Made by a program: the position numbers and the translations under genes | In this document: positions 12,301 to 23,100 of the stretch, one piece after another | How the letters are laid out: the number at the start of each line of letters is the position of its first letter | Position numbering within the stretch: the first letter of the stretch is position 1 | From: Muscardinus avellanarius | Lineage: Eukaryota > Chordata > Mammalia > Rodentia > Gliridae | NCBI GenBank assembly: GCA_963383645.1 | Contig: OY726566.1 | Location: forward strand, 92,998,029 to 93,062,028 | Length of the DNA stretch: 64,000 nucleotides | Reading direction: 5' to 3' | Notes under the pieces: generated by a model | Databases searched by the model: none | Seen by the model: the letters and a program-made list of their open reading frames with translations, nothing else | Told to the model about the DNA's origin: nothing

Positions 12301-12505
12301 TATTGTGCTTGCAATTAAGCCCAGGGGCATTCTACCCCTTAGCTATATCTACAGCCCTATTTTTTTTTCTTTTTTCTTTTGAAAAAAAAAAGAGAAGGGC
12401 CTCAGAGGGCCTCACTAAGTTACCTAGGCTGGCTGAACCCACGATGATCCTCCTGTCTCAGCCAACCAAGTTTTGGGACTATAGGCCTGCGCCACCACTC
12501 CCAGC
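12301..12505 (-). mobile_element. B1-dID SINE, diverged, inside L1
   Basis: The ID-half remnant GCAATTAAGCCCAGGGGCA and B1-half CTCCTGTCTCAGCCAACC are visible. An internal A-rich and T-rich stretch has expanded between the halves. Confidence 0.85.
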
Positions 12506-12657
12506 TCTATGAGAGTTCTTTAGATAGTCTAGGCAAAAGTCCTTTATCAAGTCTGTGATGTGTAAATCTTTTCTCCCATTGCATAGATCGCCTTTGCATT
12601 TTGATTGCATTTTTGGAGCACAAAAGATTTTAGTATTTTTAAATTTTCGTTGTTGTT

Positions 12658-12860
12658 TTATTTTGTGGTGCTAGGGATTGAAACCCAAACCATTCTACCT
12701 CTGAGCTGTATCCCCAGAGTGATTTTATTTTTTATTTGGAATCTGGGTCTCACTATGTTGTAGAGAGCCTTGATATGTTGTTGAGGCTGACTTCGCACCT
12801 GTGATCCTCCTTTCTGACCTTCCTGCCTACTGGAATTACAGGCATGTGCCACCAGGACTG
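12658..12860 (-). mobile_element. B1-dID SINE, diverged, inside L1
   Basis: TTTTGTGGTGCTAGGGATTG opens and GGAATTACAGGCATGTGCC closes the + strand reading. The L1 resumes immediately after it. Confidence 0.85.
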
Positions 12861-13210
12861 GAAAAAGTTTTTAATTTGATGTCATAGATGTGGGCTTTAT
12901 GAATATTGCAGTTACCTTGTGGTTAGGTAGAGGCGAGCTTCCTTCCGGTTGAAGTGGGTTGTGGCTCAAAGTAGGCAGAGCTGATCAAACAGTCCCCTTA
13001 CATCCGGCCTGTCTCTTCCTTGCTATCGTGACCTTCCTCTCGTTCCTCGTTTATGATGGCCACACTGTAGGGGCAGGCCTGTCTTGGCTTTGAGCCTTTG
13101 GCAGTGGCTGAAGCTGGCACTGTCGGCATTTTCAAGGGTTGCTGTGTCCATGATGTTGCTAGGTGCTATGAATCTCACTGTATGCATTCTTTGCCTGCTG
13201 GTTTCTTTTC

Positions 13211-13453
13211 TTTTCTTTTCTTTCTTTCTTTTTTTTTTTTTTTTTTGCGGGTTTAGGGATGGAACCTGGGGGCATTTGACCTCCGAGCCACACCCCTTGC
13301 CCTATTTTTTTTATTATTCTTTATTTTGAAACAGGGTCTCATTATTAATTTGCAGAGAGCCTCACTAAGTAGCTGAGGCTGTCCGCGAACTGTGATCCTC
13401 TGGTCTCAACCTCCTGAATGCTGGGATTACAGGCATGCGCCACCATGCCCGGC
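13211..13453 (-). mobile_element. B1-dID SINE with target duplication
   Basis: A poly(T) tail and TTTAGGGATGGAACCTGGGG lead into the B1 half ending GCCACCATGCCCGGC. TGCTGGTTTCTTTTCT before and TGCTGGTCTCTTTTCT after (13456) form a duplication with one mismatch. Confidence 0.93.
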
Positions 13454-14201
13454 TTTGCTGGTCTCTTTTCTGCTCCTGATTACTAAGCCACTCTCCCCTT
13501 GACTGCCAGAGAAGGTGTGCAGTTGTGGCACTCGGTGGTCTTGGGGATAGCCAGGCAGCAGCACCCCTTCACTACTTCTTCCTACTTTATTACTAGTTTA
13601 TAGTCCAGGGCCTAGAACTTCAAGCCACTGGGATGCTAGACACCTCTGCTTCAGGCTCTGACTGTCACCAATCAGTAAACTTTCAAAAAATGTTGGGTAT
13701 AACATATGGCCTTTAAATTTTAATTTTGTCAAATAAGGACATTTAGCAACATAACTGCCATAAAGAAAATAACTGATATTTCTCTACCAAGAGAGTACCA
13801 AAGAAATGAAATTAAATAAATATAACTTTGTGAAAAGTTGATAAATATATTTAGATTTTTTATTTTTCTGTCTACCACTGAAAAATAGATATGCTCTACA
13901 GATGCATATTTGAGAACCATAGTCATCTAGTCTTTTATAAATCTTTATTTAAAAAGTAGAACCTTCACTTAACCGGGTAGTTATGCCAGATGCCAGTTTT
14001 ATGTTGATTATTTCTCATCACTGAAATAACTATTTCAACTGTTATTTTTAGGCACATTTTCCTGTCTTTTGTACCTCTCTCTGCTGATATTTGAGCCTTC
14101 TATGCTGATATTTGAATAGTTCTCCAATAGCACAGATGAGAAAAGAAAATAGAAAATTTTAGACATATATATGTATAAGTACGAATTGACAATTAAAAGA
14201 T

Positions 14202-14411
14202 TTTTTTTTGTTTTTTGGTCCTGGGGATGGAACCCAGGGGCTCTACCTCCAGGCTACACCCACAACCTATTTCATATTTTATTTGGAAACAGGGCCTCAC
14301 TAAGTTGCTGAGAGCCTCCCTCAGTAGTTGAGGCTGGGTTCGAACCCGTGCGATCCTCCTTTCTCAGCCTCCCAAGCTCGGAGATTACAAGCGTGCGCCA
14401 CCACGCCTGGC
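14202..14411 (-). mobile_element. B1-dID SINE (first of two overlapping insertions)
   Basis: The minus-strand element is flanked by TTGACAATTAAAAGATTTTT (14187) and TTGACATTTAAAGGATTTTT (14412), a diverged target duplication. The right-hand copy served as target for the next SINE. Confidence 0.92.
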
Positions 14412-14433
14412 TTGACATTTAAAGGATTTTTTA

Positions 14434-14650
14434 TTTTTATTTATTATTATTATTATTTTTTTTTTTTTTGTGTGGTACTGGGGTTCCTGGAAGCCCTTCT
14501 TCCTCCGGGCTACACTCCCAGACCTATTTTATATATATATTTTTTGAAACAGGGTCTCTTACGCCAGCACGGCTGGCTTCGAACCTGTGCGATCCTCCTG
14601 TCTCCGCCTCCCAAGCGCGGGGATTACAAGCGTGCGCCACCACGCCCGGC
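14434..14650 (-). mobile_element. B1-dID SINE, young subfamily (second overlapping insertion)
   Basis: A T/A-rich tail followed by GGTACTGGGGTTCCTGGAAG ... GCGCGGGGATTACAAGCGTG. TTAAAGGATTTTTTA at 14419-14433 recurs at 14651-14665 as a perfect 15-bp target duplication. It is nearly identical to the copy at 21636. Confidence 0.95.
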
Positions 14651-15119
14651 TTAAAGGATTTTTTAAAATTATCACTCAAGATGTAGACTGGCATCTATTT
14701 ACAAATATAGTGTTGTAATTTCTACATTATCTATGTATATCCTAGACTGGGAATACTACATCATTTCTATTGATTCTTTGCTATCTAAATTACAGTGTCA
14801 GGTAGATATTAGGATTTTATCATAAGATAGTTATGGGTTGTCACATTGGTATATTAGTTAGAATAATTAGGCAGTAAAGAGGCCATGAGCATATATAGCA
14901 TACTATGTATTTTTATGAAATCGTAGTTACAACCTCTTATTTGTGGCAATAGAGTCTTGGTAGTTAGCAATGTGGTCAAGCGCTCTTTTGCTTTTCCTTC
15001 TAGTTTCCAGTTTGGTTGATCAGTCTTCTCAGGAGCTGTGAACTGAGAGCCATACATTATATAACAAAGCTCACATTTCTAGATTTTCTATATTTGTTCA
15101 TGATATAAACATTAAATTC

Positions 15120-15215
15120 ATTAAGAAATGCTTGCTGACCATTGTTCTCAATGCTCCTGAGTTCTCAGAGATATATAAGGCAGTGCCTGCCTTGAAATAC
15201 TAATAATGGAGAAGG
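15120..15215 (+). mobile_element. Possible L2/MIR-class remnant
   Basis: Sequence such as AAATGCTTGCTGACCATTG and a later GATATATAAGGCAGTGCCTG weakly resembles the old L2-class phrase. Sequence 14666-15115 shows nothing recognisable. Confidence 0.3.
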
Positions 15216-15489
15216 GCAGTAGTTAGCTGTCTATAAATAAATGTGAACCACACTTACTGAGGCACATGTGATCAGCTCCTTACAAGTGGGATCAAAGACT
15301 ACAGACGTTCAGAAGAAGGACATTGTGATTCTAGGCCTGGGTGACCAATGACATTCTGTGGCTCAGTGGTAAAGGAAATACTTTATCTCTGCAACACGAT
15401 GCTCTGTACCATCTCTCAGCGTACATCTATATTCTAGAACAGTAGTGAGACTTAGGTGGCTAAATGCATGGACACAGAAATCAACTTTG

Positions 15490-15625
15490 GTTCTTGGCCC
15501 GCTCCCTTGCCAGCTCATTCTGTGTCCTTGAGCACATAAAATCGATGTAATAATATGTGTCCGGCATATCTCACTATGATAAATGAGATAATGCGGATGG
15601 CTTAGCTGCTCCCTGTAGTGAAAGT
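15490..15625 (+). mobile_element. MIR SINE fragment
   Basis: GCCAGCTCATTCTGTGTCCT and ATGATAAATGAGATAATGC follow the order of the MIR core (tRNA-like end, core, 3' part). Confidence 0.6.
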
Positions 15626-15924
15626 CAGATTGCTTGGCAGGTGTGTATTTTTTTCCAGGCACCTTAGGCCATACATTTGAATAGTATTAAGTACAGCTTT
15701 CCACAACTAAAAGGATTAGTATCCTTTTCAAAATACCCGAATTATTGCTGGGGAATAGCATATTCTGTGTAACCTCTGAACCGTTGTCTGAAGAAATTGG
15801 CCTGAATTCCTTGGAGAATGTGCCTATGTTGAATGCAGAGTGTAGTATTGTGATCAATGAAATATGTTAAAAGGAAATAAGTGTTTATTGCACTCTTACT
15901 GCTGGTTTAGTAACTTCATAGTAG

Positions 15925-16020
15925 GTTTTTAAATGCTTAAATTATTTTCATCTTATAAAAGGAAACTGAGGCTTAAATAGGCTTTTCTTTGTAAGTTGTG
16001 GAGATCGTGCACCTGCTTGA
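15925..16020 (-). mobile_element. MIR SINE fragment near the exon
   Basis: TTATTTTCATCTTATAAAAG followed by GAAACTGAGGCTTAAATAGG is the reverse complement of the MIR core. It ends about 185 bp upstream of the EXOC4 exon. Confidence 0.65.
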
Positions 16021-16159
16021 AATAAAATCTGTTGAAGTGTGATATTTGTATTGTTTACGTTGTAGTGTGTTACTTCACCTTACTACACCTGATATTTTTC
16101 TTGCAGGCCAGTACAAACCATCCATCCATGGGTGTCCGTGCATATGGTGTCTGCGTAAA

Positions 16160-16204
16160 TGTTATTTGTTTATCTGCTTTCTTTTGTTTTTGTTTTGCTA
16201 CTAG
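16160..16204 (+). other. EXOC4: 3' splice site of the EXOC4 exon
   Basis: A T-rich tract runs up to TTTTGCTACTAG, immediately before the first exon base at 16205. The tract is interrupted by few purines and the AG is the first one upstream of the homologous coding sequence. A branch point could lie near the GCGTAAAT at about 16153-16160, which is inference. Confidence 0.85.
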
Positions 16205-16379
16205 ATTGCTTCTGGAGCTGCTGGAGCTGCTCTTTGACAAGTTTAATGCTGTGGCTGCTGCACACTCTGTGGTTCTGGGATACCTGCAGGACTCGGTTGG
16301 GAATCCACAGACTCAACCGGAAGAGATCAAATTGTACGATATGGCAGACGTGTGGGTGAAAATCCAAGATGTGCTGCAG
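16205..16379 (+). CDS. EXOC4: EXOC4 (Sec8) internal coding exon, 58 codons
   Basis: This exon encodes part of the exocyst subunit Sec8/EXOC4. The exocyst is an eight-subunit complex that tethers post-Golgi vesicles to the plasma membrane. Seen: the first base completes a codon begun in the previous exon (xx|A, consistent with Arg), then 58 full codons run [16 protein letters not shown] to [16 protein letters not shown] and end on a codon boundary. Known: from memory this matches human EXOC4 at about residues 337-394 of 974, probably exon 7. The open frame runs past both splice sites into the intron, but the similarity stops exactly at AG and GT. The segment is leucine-rich and probably helical. 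Substitutions cluster in the 13 residues after GYLQD (here [11 protein letters not shown]), with near identity elsewhere. The exon keeps both splice sites and has no stop, so it is functional and not a retrocopy. No other EXOC4 exon was found in the window. Confidence 0.95.
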
Positions 16380-16385
16380 GTAAGG
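16380..16385 (+). other. EXOC4: 5' splice site of the EXOC4 exon
   Basis: The exon ends CTGCAG and is followed by GTAAGG, a near-consensus U1 donor. It lies exactly where the similarity to EXOC4 ends (after ...VKIQDVLQ). Confidence 0.9.
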
Positions 16386-16429
16386 GCCTTCTACAAAGGG
16401 TGGCCTCTCGATTCAGGATGACAGCTTAG

Positions 16430-17580
16430 TACAACATCAATAATAAGTCAGCCACCTAAAATATTACCTCCTAAGAATCATAAGCAGAGTGAGAAAGCAG
16501 TATTTCCCTTTAAAGGTGATATTGTTGACGCAATTAACCTCTACTATCCTCAGAAGGCCAGTCAGCAAACTTTTATCTTTAGCCAGGCTTTAAAAATAAG
16601 AACTTTCTCAGCATGTAACAATCAAGGATTTACAATATCTGGCTTTTTCTTGTATCATACTGTGCATCCCTGGAAATAGTTAGGTATTAAGATAATAAGT
16701 AATAACTTGTTCTTAAATATTATTTTATGAACACATATGTGCGTAAGTGTTTTGACGTTTTTTATAGCTAACTTTTGTGTATGTATGGCTAAATGACAGT
16801 TTAAGAGCATATTCTGAGAGATAAGAACAAATCTGTAAGGTGCAAATGTATTACTTTGATTGATTTGTTCAATGAAGATCAGAGGAATTACATTACCGAT
16901 ACTGCTGAGATGACATTTGGAAGTTATGTTATTTTCTTTACATGCTCCAGCAAAATGTATTACATTTGGTCAGATGAAAATTAGAAGTGCACTTAAGAGT
17001 TTGCTTAAGCAAGTTTGACATAGGTAAATAGAAGTGACTTGGTTAAGTAGTAGCCGTTACTATGAGAAAATTTAGTATATGTCGGGAATTGAAAAATATA
17101 ACTTACTTAGGGATGATATTAGCAAATCTTTGCAGTAAAAATAGATCACGAATTTAAATTGAAGTCATTTTTGAGAGTATAGGCTTGTTTCGGGTGGATT
17201 GAATGATTCTTGGTTATTCATTTTTTCATTTTGGTACAGTTCATTTGCTTTAATGATGTGATTCACTGGAAATCATATGAGTTGAAACTATATTTTCTGA
17301 GTTTAGTTCTTTTTACCAATATTTCAATTACTATATGCCTGTAGTGGGGTGATTGATAAATATTTACATATTAAAAATCTTTGGGGTTTGGAGATTGTTA
17401 TTTAATAATTTGTATCTTGATTTGTTATTCTATCATATGTAAGTAAAATGTATATTTTATGCCGTTTATGAGTAAAATAATAGATTTTAAAACTATTTAA
17501 AAATAGTTACAATTAGGAACTTCAGGTTCTGGTCTTGATGAAATTATTATATTTGCTTCCAGCAAATATATAAGTGACTG
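16430..17580. other. EXOC4: Non-repetitive intron just 3' of the exon
   Basis: About 1.15 kb of AT-rich sequence with no repeat, open frame or RNA gene that I can recognise. Confidence 0.6.
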
Positions 17581-17589
17581 GATTCAGTT

Positions 17590-19520
17590 AGCACAGCTGA
17601 GGACTCAGGTTACAAGAGAGAGGAGAACAGATGTGGTCGCCTCCACGTTCATCCCTGCTTCCTCCTGGGGATACTTTCCAAAGGATGACACAGGGAGGGA
17701 AAGTCCTGAACTGCCAATGGCAGACTCTCTTAGCAGAGGAAGCAGAGATCAGAGTTAAAGAATAGAGAGAGAGCTGCAATTGTGGGTTAGGACCCTGCAG
17801 AGGAGGATGGAGGATGAACCCCAGAAAACTTAAAAAAGAGTACTGGTGAGTGTTTTGCATACAACAAGGCTTAGCAGAAACGGTCCCTGTAGTAAGGTCA
17901 ACTGAATGGCGACTTCAAAAGGAGTTGAAAAATGCTGGGAAATATTGGAACTCCGACTAGCCATTGTGGGAAAGAGCATGCTGCATGCCCTATGCTTTCA
18001 GCTGAGACTTCAGAAAGATCAAGCCATAGGAACAGGACTGTTCTAGTCACAGAGGAAAGGTTAATGTAAAGTTCACATGGTGAATCTCCAACCCATGTAC
18101 CTCTGGAATCAGCCTGATCCACCTCTTCAGAAATTATTCCACAAGATAGACAAATTAACTCAAAAGATAGACAACCTAATTCAGATTCTCATTAACAAAA
18201 CATTCACAATATCTAGCAAAAAATCATTACACTTGCGAAAAAAAAGAAAATGTGACTCATTGCAGGTTTTAAAATGTTGACAACAATTAGTATCTGAAAT
18301 AAAAAAAAAATTACCAGATGGATTTAGCAGCAAATTGCCTACTCTAGGAAAACGAATAAGTGACCTTGAAGATAGACCAATCTAAACTGTTCAAATGAAA
18401 GTACAGAGAGAAAACAGAACAAAAAGAAAAAATCGACAACTCTGTATTATACTCTGGGACAAGATCATGTAGTCAGTCAATTGTGTTCTTGCAGGTACGG
18501 AAGGAGAAAGGTCAGAGAGATTAGGGCAGGAAAGTATCAGAAGAATTAATGGCCAAACAGTTTTCCAACTTTGTGGAAAAATATAAACCCACAGATCCCA
18601 GAAGCTCAACAAATCCTAAGCAAGATTAACACAAAGAAAATTAACACTAAGATAGTTCGTTATTAGGTTTCTAAAAACCAAAGAAAAAAATCTTAGAAAT
18701 ATCCACATAGGCTACAGTGAAATAGTGATAAAAAAATTATCACTGACTTCTCATCAGAAACCGTGCAAGTCAGAAATCAGTGAGTGTCTTCTTGAAAGTG
18801 CTTGAAAATCCAGAAATTATCATACAGAATTTTGTATTAACTAAAAATATCCTTTGAAATGAATACATACAGAGGTATTTTCAAATGATCTAAAGATGAA
18901 TTTATTACCACTGTACTTGCATTTCAAATGTTGTAGAAAGTTTTTCAAGCCCAAGGAAAATTATACCAGATAGTAACTCAGTTCTGCAAGAAAAATTAAA
19001 GAGCAAGAAATTAAAAATGTGAGCAATGTAAAATATTTTTCTCATCTTTAAGGTTACTTATTTTTAATGGATTTAAAAAATTAACATTTAAAGCAGAAAC
19101 ACTAGTTAAATATCTTGGTTTTATAATCTATTTAGAGGTAAAATGTATGGCAGATGCGTAATGGATAGGAGGGTAAATGAAACTGTATTGTTGTAATTTT
19201 CTTCTATCATTCATGAAGAAGTACAATGTTCAGGATGGAGTATGATAAGTTAAGGATGCATAATTTAATTCCTAAGTCATTATATTTTAAAAGCCAGTAG
19301 CAGGAATAAAATCAAATGTTGAATAACCGTTTGACTAATCCAAAGAAAACAGGAAAACAAGAAGGGAAGAAAAAAGAACATGGAGGAAGAAAAGATAAAG
19401 AACAAAGCAAAGATAGGATGACTATAACACAAACGGCAAGATGATAGATATATATCAACCACATAAATAATCACCTTAGGTATTAATGACTCAACACTGA
19501 TTAAAAGGCAGAGATCCATG
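17590..19520 (+). mobile_element. HAL1/old L1 remnant, sense
   Basis: Several phrases match old HAL1/L1M elements in order: CCAACTTTGTGGAAAAATAT and CCACAGATCCCAGAAGCTCA (about 18570-18610), AACACAAAGAAAATTAACAC, CTGACTTCTCATCAGAAACC (18744) and ACTGTACTTGCATTTCAAAT (18910). It is highly diverged, with no intact reading frame. The 5' and 3' limits are approximate. Confidence 0.7.
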
Positions 19521-19594
19521 CTGGATTAACAACAAAACTATACAGGTTCTATAGGTGTATTTTATGTTAAATTATTACTTTGTAATTCCTAAAG

Positions 19595-19870
19595 AATTTC
19601 AAACTTTTAGCAAAGTTGTAAGAATAAGTATAGTATGTAGTACCCATGTACCTCCATGTTTATCCACTGTTAAACACCTTACACTTTATCAAGTGCTCTT
19701 CTGTATATATATATGTGTATATATATATATATATATGCACACACATCAAATATTTTTCTTTGAAAAGCTGAAAGCTGTTTATCTAATTTACTATTTCCTA
19801 GTTTTTTCATATAAGAAATCCACCTAGAATCAGGCATTATATTTAGTCTCCATTAAACTCAAACGTTTCT
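19595..19870 (-). mobile_element. Old L1M fragment, antisense
   Basis: CAAACTTTTAGCAAAGTTGT and TACCCATGTACCTCCATG, then ATCCACTGTTAAACACC, resemble the common antisense L1M 3' region. A (TA)n at 19703-19738 lies inside. Confidence 0.6.
19703..19738. repeat. (TA)n microsatellite
   Basis: Imperfect TA/TG repeat ending in ATATGCACACACA. Confidence 0.9.
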
Positions 19871-19974
19871 ATTCTTTCTTTTCTTTTTGTCACTGGCATT
19901 TTGAAAAATATACTTTCTCATTTAACAAAGGTTTCTTATTTTGAGTTTAAAAGACACATCACAAAGAATAAGAA

Positions 19975-20315
19975 ATCAGATGCTCTTCCTAGTATGCAGA
20001 AGCCAGGGAATTCTAGGAGGGAGTCTAGACAAAGAAGGGGATACTATAGATGAGCAAATAAGGCGGCCTAACTGAGGGGGTGGGGGAGGGAAGAGGGAAA
20101 TTCCATAGTGTACATGATGTACATTAACAAACATATCAAAGTCATTTTCGAAGCCAAGTATGAGAAGGAGGTAAGGGGGAGGAAGTAGGGTGGGAATTGC
20201 GTAAGAGCTAATTGGGTGATGTGTGTATGTATGCCTCCACCATCTTGTACTCCATTAAGATGTATGACTATAACGTACCAATAAAAAAATACATATAAAG
20301 ATATAGATAAAGTAA
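19975..20315 (+). mobile_element. L1 3' UTR, sense
   Basis: The G-rich GAGGGGGTGGGGGAGGGAAG (about 20076) and the terminal GACTATAACGTACCAATAAA (about 20266) follow the layout of rodent/lagomorph L1 3' UTRs: a polypurine tract, then an ending with a poly(A) signal. Confidence 0.65.
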
Positions 20316-20598
20316 AATTTTAATAATTGAAAGAGATGTTCCATGAAACACTAATAACTAATATTACCCAAACATATCAGACATTATTAGAATATATATA
20401 ATTATGAAATGGAATTGTTTCTATCATAGTTCTTATGGTATTTAAAACTATAGTACATTAAGCCTTCCAAAGTTTGTTTAGGACTATGTAATCCTACTCT
20501 GACAACAAGCTTCTAAAATATTTTCTCAAAAGGTTCTTATGATCTTTGTCTTTGGCTAAATCTGACTAATATTCTAAATTTAAAAAGCCCACATGAAA

Positions 20599-20839
20599 AG
20601 CCAGATGTCATAGCATATGCCTGTATGTAATAGTGAATGCCTGTAATTCCAGTACTTAGGAGGCTGAGACAAGAGTATTACAGGTTTGAGACCAGTCTCA
20701 GCAAGAGTGAGATTCTCAACACATTAGTGAGACTCTGTTAAAAAAAAAAATATATATATGTATATATATATATGGCCTGAGGGTGTGTGTAGCTCCGTAA
20801 TAGAATGCCCCTAGGTTTAGTTCCTAGTAACACAAAAAG
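20599..20839 (+). mobile_element. B1-dID SINE, interrupted by (TA)n
   Basis: CCTGTAATTCCAGTACTTAG and GAGACTCTGTTAAAAAAAAA are followed by a TA array (20750-20774), then the ID half GGCCTGAGGGTGTGTGTAGC. The array grew in the linker between the two halves. Confidence 0.88.
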
Positions 20840-21238
20840 TATAAAAGAACCCTCCCAAACCATCATGAAGAATATATTATGTTGTGAAGAAAATATCATG
20901 CCTTTCTTTATTGATTTTGACTTTATCAAATGCATATAATCCCTACTCTTATGAAAGAACCCACATTTCATATTGAATATGATTATTATAAACTAAGCAA
21001 CTTTAAATTTTACCAGAAATTAATAGCTAAAATGTATAAATATTAAAAGGATGTGTTTCTGGCTTAACAAATGAGATACCTGTCATATGTGCAGTTTAAA
21101 ATACATAATTTGGGAGGGCTATTTTTATATTATGTAATGAGTTATTTATTTATTTAGATAGCTGTAATGAGGTAATTTTTATGTTATAAAATTCACCCAT
21201 TTAAAGCATGAATTTCACTGTTGTTTAGAATATTTATG

Positions 21239-21455
21239 CTATGTGTGGTGGCGTGTGCTTGTAATCACAGTACTTAGGAGGCTGAGACAGGAGGACAGCA
21301 GTTCGCAGACAGCCTCGGCTATTTAGTGAGCCCCTTTGCAACTCAGTGAGACCCTGTTTCAAAATAAAGAATAAAAATTAGGGCTGGAGGAATAGCTCAG
21401 AGGTAGATTGTCCCTGGGTACCATCGCTGTTACTGCAAAAAAAAAAAAAAAAAAG
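21239..21455 (+). mobile_element. B1-dID SINE with 11-bp target duplication
   Basis: A full-length sense copy with an 18-22 base A tail. GAATATTTATG flanks it at 21228-21238 and 21456-21466. Confidence 0.95.
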
Positions 21456-21635
21456 GAATATTTATGAAATTGTTCAACCATCACCATCATAACTTTGGAG
21501 TATCTTTATTATCTCAGAAGAAAACTGTTTCTATTAGCAGTTATTTCCCGTTCCCCACTCCCTGTAGCTTAGTCCTGGGCTACTGCTCATTAATATTTTT
21601 AGGAATCACATATTTTTTTTATCATGAATCCTTAG

Positions 21636-21840
21636 TTTTTTTTTTTTTTTTTTTTTTTTTTTTGGTGGTACTGGGGTTCCTGGAAGCCCTCCTTCCTCTG
21701 GGCTACACTCCCAGACCTATTTTTTTTATATTTTTGAAACAGGGTCTCTTACGCCAGCACGGCTGGCTTCGAACCTGCGCGATCCTCCTGTCTCCGCCTC
21801 CCAAGCGCGGGGATTACAAGCGTGCGCCACCACGCCCGGC
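21636..21840 (-). mobile_element. B1-dID SINE, young subfamily, with target duplication
   Basis: A long poly(T) tail and a nearly consensus body ending GCGCCACCACGCCCGGC. AATCCTTAG occurs at 21627-21635 and 21842-21850. It lies head-to-head with the sense SINE 180 bp upstream. Confidence 0.95.
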
Positions 21841-22959
21841 AAATCCTTAGTTTTTATGCATTTGTTTTTCTCTAATATGGATCCTTGGAAGTTTTTCAAT
21901 TTAAGAGAAGGTAGACAAGATCAGGTTAAGACACGAAGGAGGAATCAGTTGTGTGTTGTATCTGTCAGGAACTTGTAGTCTCCAAATTCTACACTTGCCA
22001 ATACTGTCACAATTTCATATTAATTCGTACATAGAACAATGACATAAGCTATTTGACAGATATAGAACATAAAACTGAAATGGATCCAGTAATACAAGGC
22101 GAGAAGTCTAGCATAAAAATACCATTTCATTTCATGTATTTTAATTGGTTTGAGGTAAAGATATGACAATGTTCTTTGTCTTCTCCCTTTCTTCTCCTCC
22201 TTTCTTTTTCTCACACTTTTAGTGGTCTGTTCTTCTCAGTTTTTTCCTTAAATGTATTTTGAAAGGATGATCTATTTAATACTTAATTAATTGTTGATTG
22301 TTTCTGCATTACGTATTTACTCATGTTTATTAATCCATAGTTTTGAGAAAAAACATTTTTTGAGAAAGTGGTTCATCTAGTTATGTTATTACTGTAAATA
22401 ATATTGTGAATACAATTTGAAAAAAGTTTTTTAGGTTTCTGTCTTTTCTATTTCCCTCGTAATTTTTCTAGGTTTCCCAGTATTGAACAATAGTAGGCAG
22501 TACACTCAAGGGTAAGTTGGCTATCCAATGACAGATACACATGTGAACTAATGTTGCTAAGTGTAAGACCATTACTTGGTGGAATATGTAGGTTATTCAT
22601 CCTAAGGCTATTGTATTGGAAAGACTCAGGAAGGCTTTTGAGATGGATGGTGAATCACATCTTTGGAAGATCACAGAGGTAGAGAAAGTAAGGAACAGTA
22701 CTCCAGATAAGTGGAGGACTACTGAAAATCGTCATGAAAACTACTTCATGAAAATCTAATGAGATAATATTGGTAAGTGGCAGACAAGGAGTGAATGGAC
22801 AAGGGTCTTCAGGGCTAAGAAGAAGCCTTTAGATGCAACTGGAGGTTTAATCTCCGGACTAGAAAATAAGTTTGGATAAGTAGATTTGAGCGCAGGTTAT
22901 GGAAAACCTTTAGAGCCATCTAAGTAGTTTGTGATATGTCTTCGGACTCATGAAGCTGG

Positions 22960-23060
22960 CTGCATGTTAGATTTACCTAGGAATTGACTTTTAAACTCAC
23001 CCCAAACCTTCTGAATGAGGACCATTGTGGATCTGCGTTTATTTTAACTCATAGGGTGAT
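22960..23060. mobile_element. Possible MER5-like DNA transposon remnant
   Basis: TTAGATTTACCTAGGAATTG, CCTTCTGAATGAGGACCATT and GGTGATTCAGATATTATTG follow the order of MER5A-type internal sequence. It is quite diverged. Confidence 0.4.
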
Positions 23061-23100
23061 TCAGATATTATTGTTCGGTATGCTGTATCATTGCTGTGGG

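Larger units (their letters stand above)
10898..12990 (-). mobile_element. Old L1 3' region, antisense (copy 2), split by three SINEs
   Basis: It starts with a 3' UTR-like TGGGTGCATTGTACCCGTAC, continues through GGCTGAGTAAAGTCCCATTG, CATCTGCTGATGGACATCTA, TCCTCACCAGCATCTGTTG and TTTGATTTGCATTTCCCTG, and ends around CTTTTCTCCCATTGCATAG (12570) and TTTAATTTGATGTC (12870). The L1 order is preserved across SINEs at 11465-11649, 12301-12505 and 12658-12860, so these are later insertions. Confidence 0.8.
1..16204 (+). other. EXOC4: EXOC4 intron upstream of the exon (incomplete at its 5' end)
   Basis: No coding similarity, CpG island or promoter was found in this 16.2 kb. It is AT-rich intron with about 14 SINEs, two L1 fragments, one MaLR-type LTR, MIR pieces and microsatellites. 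Stretches 238-1630, 3033-3900, 4106-5330 and 8385-9215 show nothing recognisable beyond the short repeats listed. The open frames here arise by chance or come from SINEs and simple repeats. Confidence 0.8.

Noticed and set aside
14468..14686. Open frame with a peptide like RLASNLCDPPVSASQARGLQ
   Set aside because: The same peptide, or its frame-shifted partner, recurs at 11359, 21464, 26865, 62850 and 63023. It is the translation of antisense B1-dID SINEs, not a gene family.
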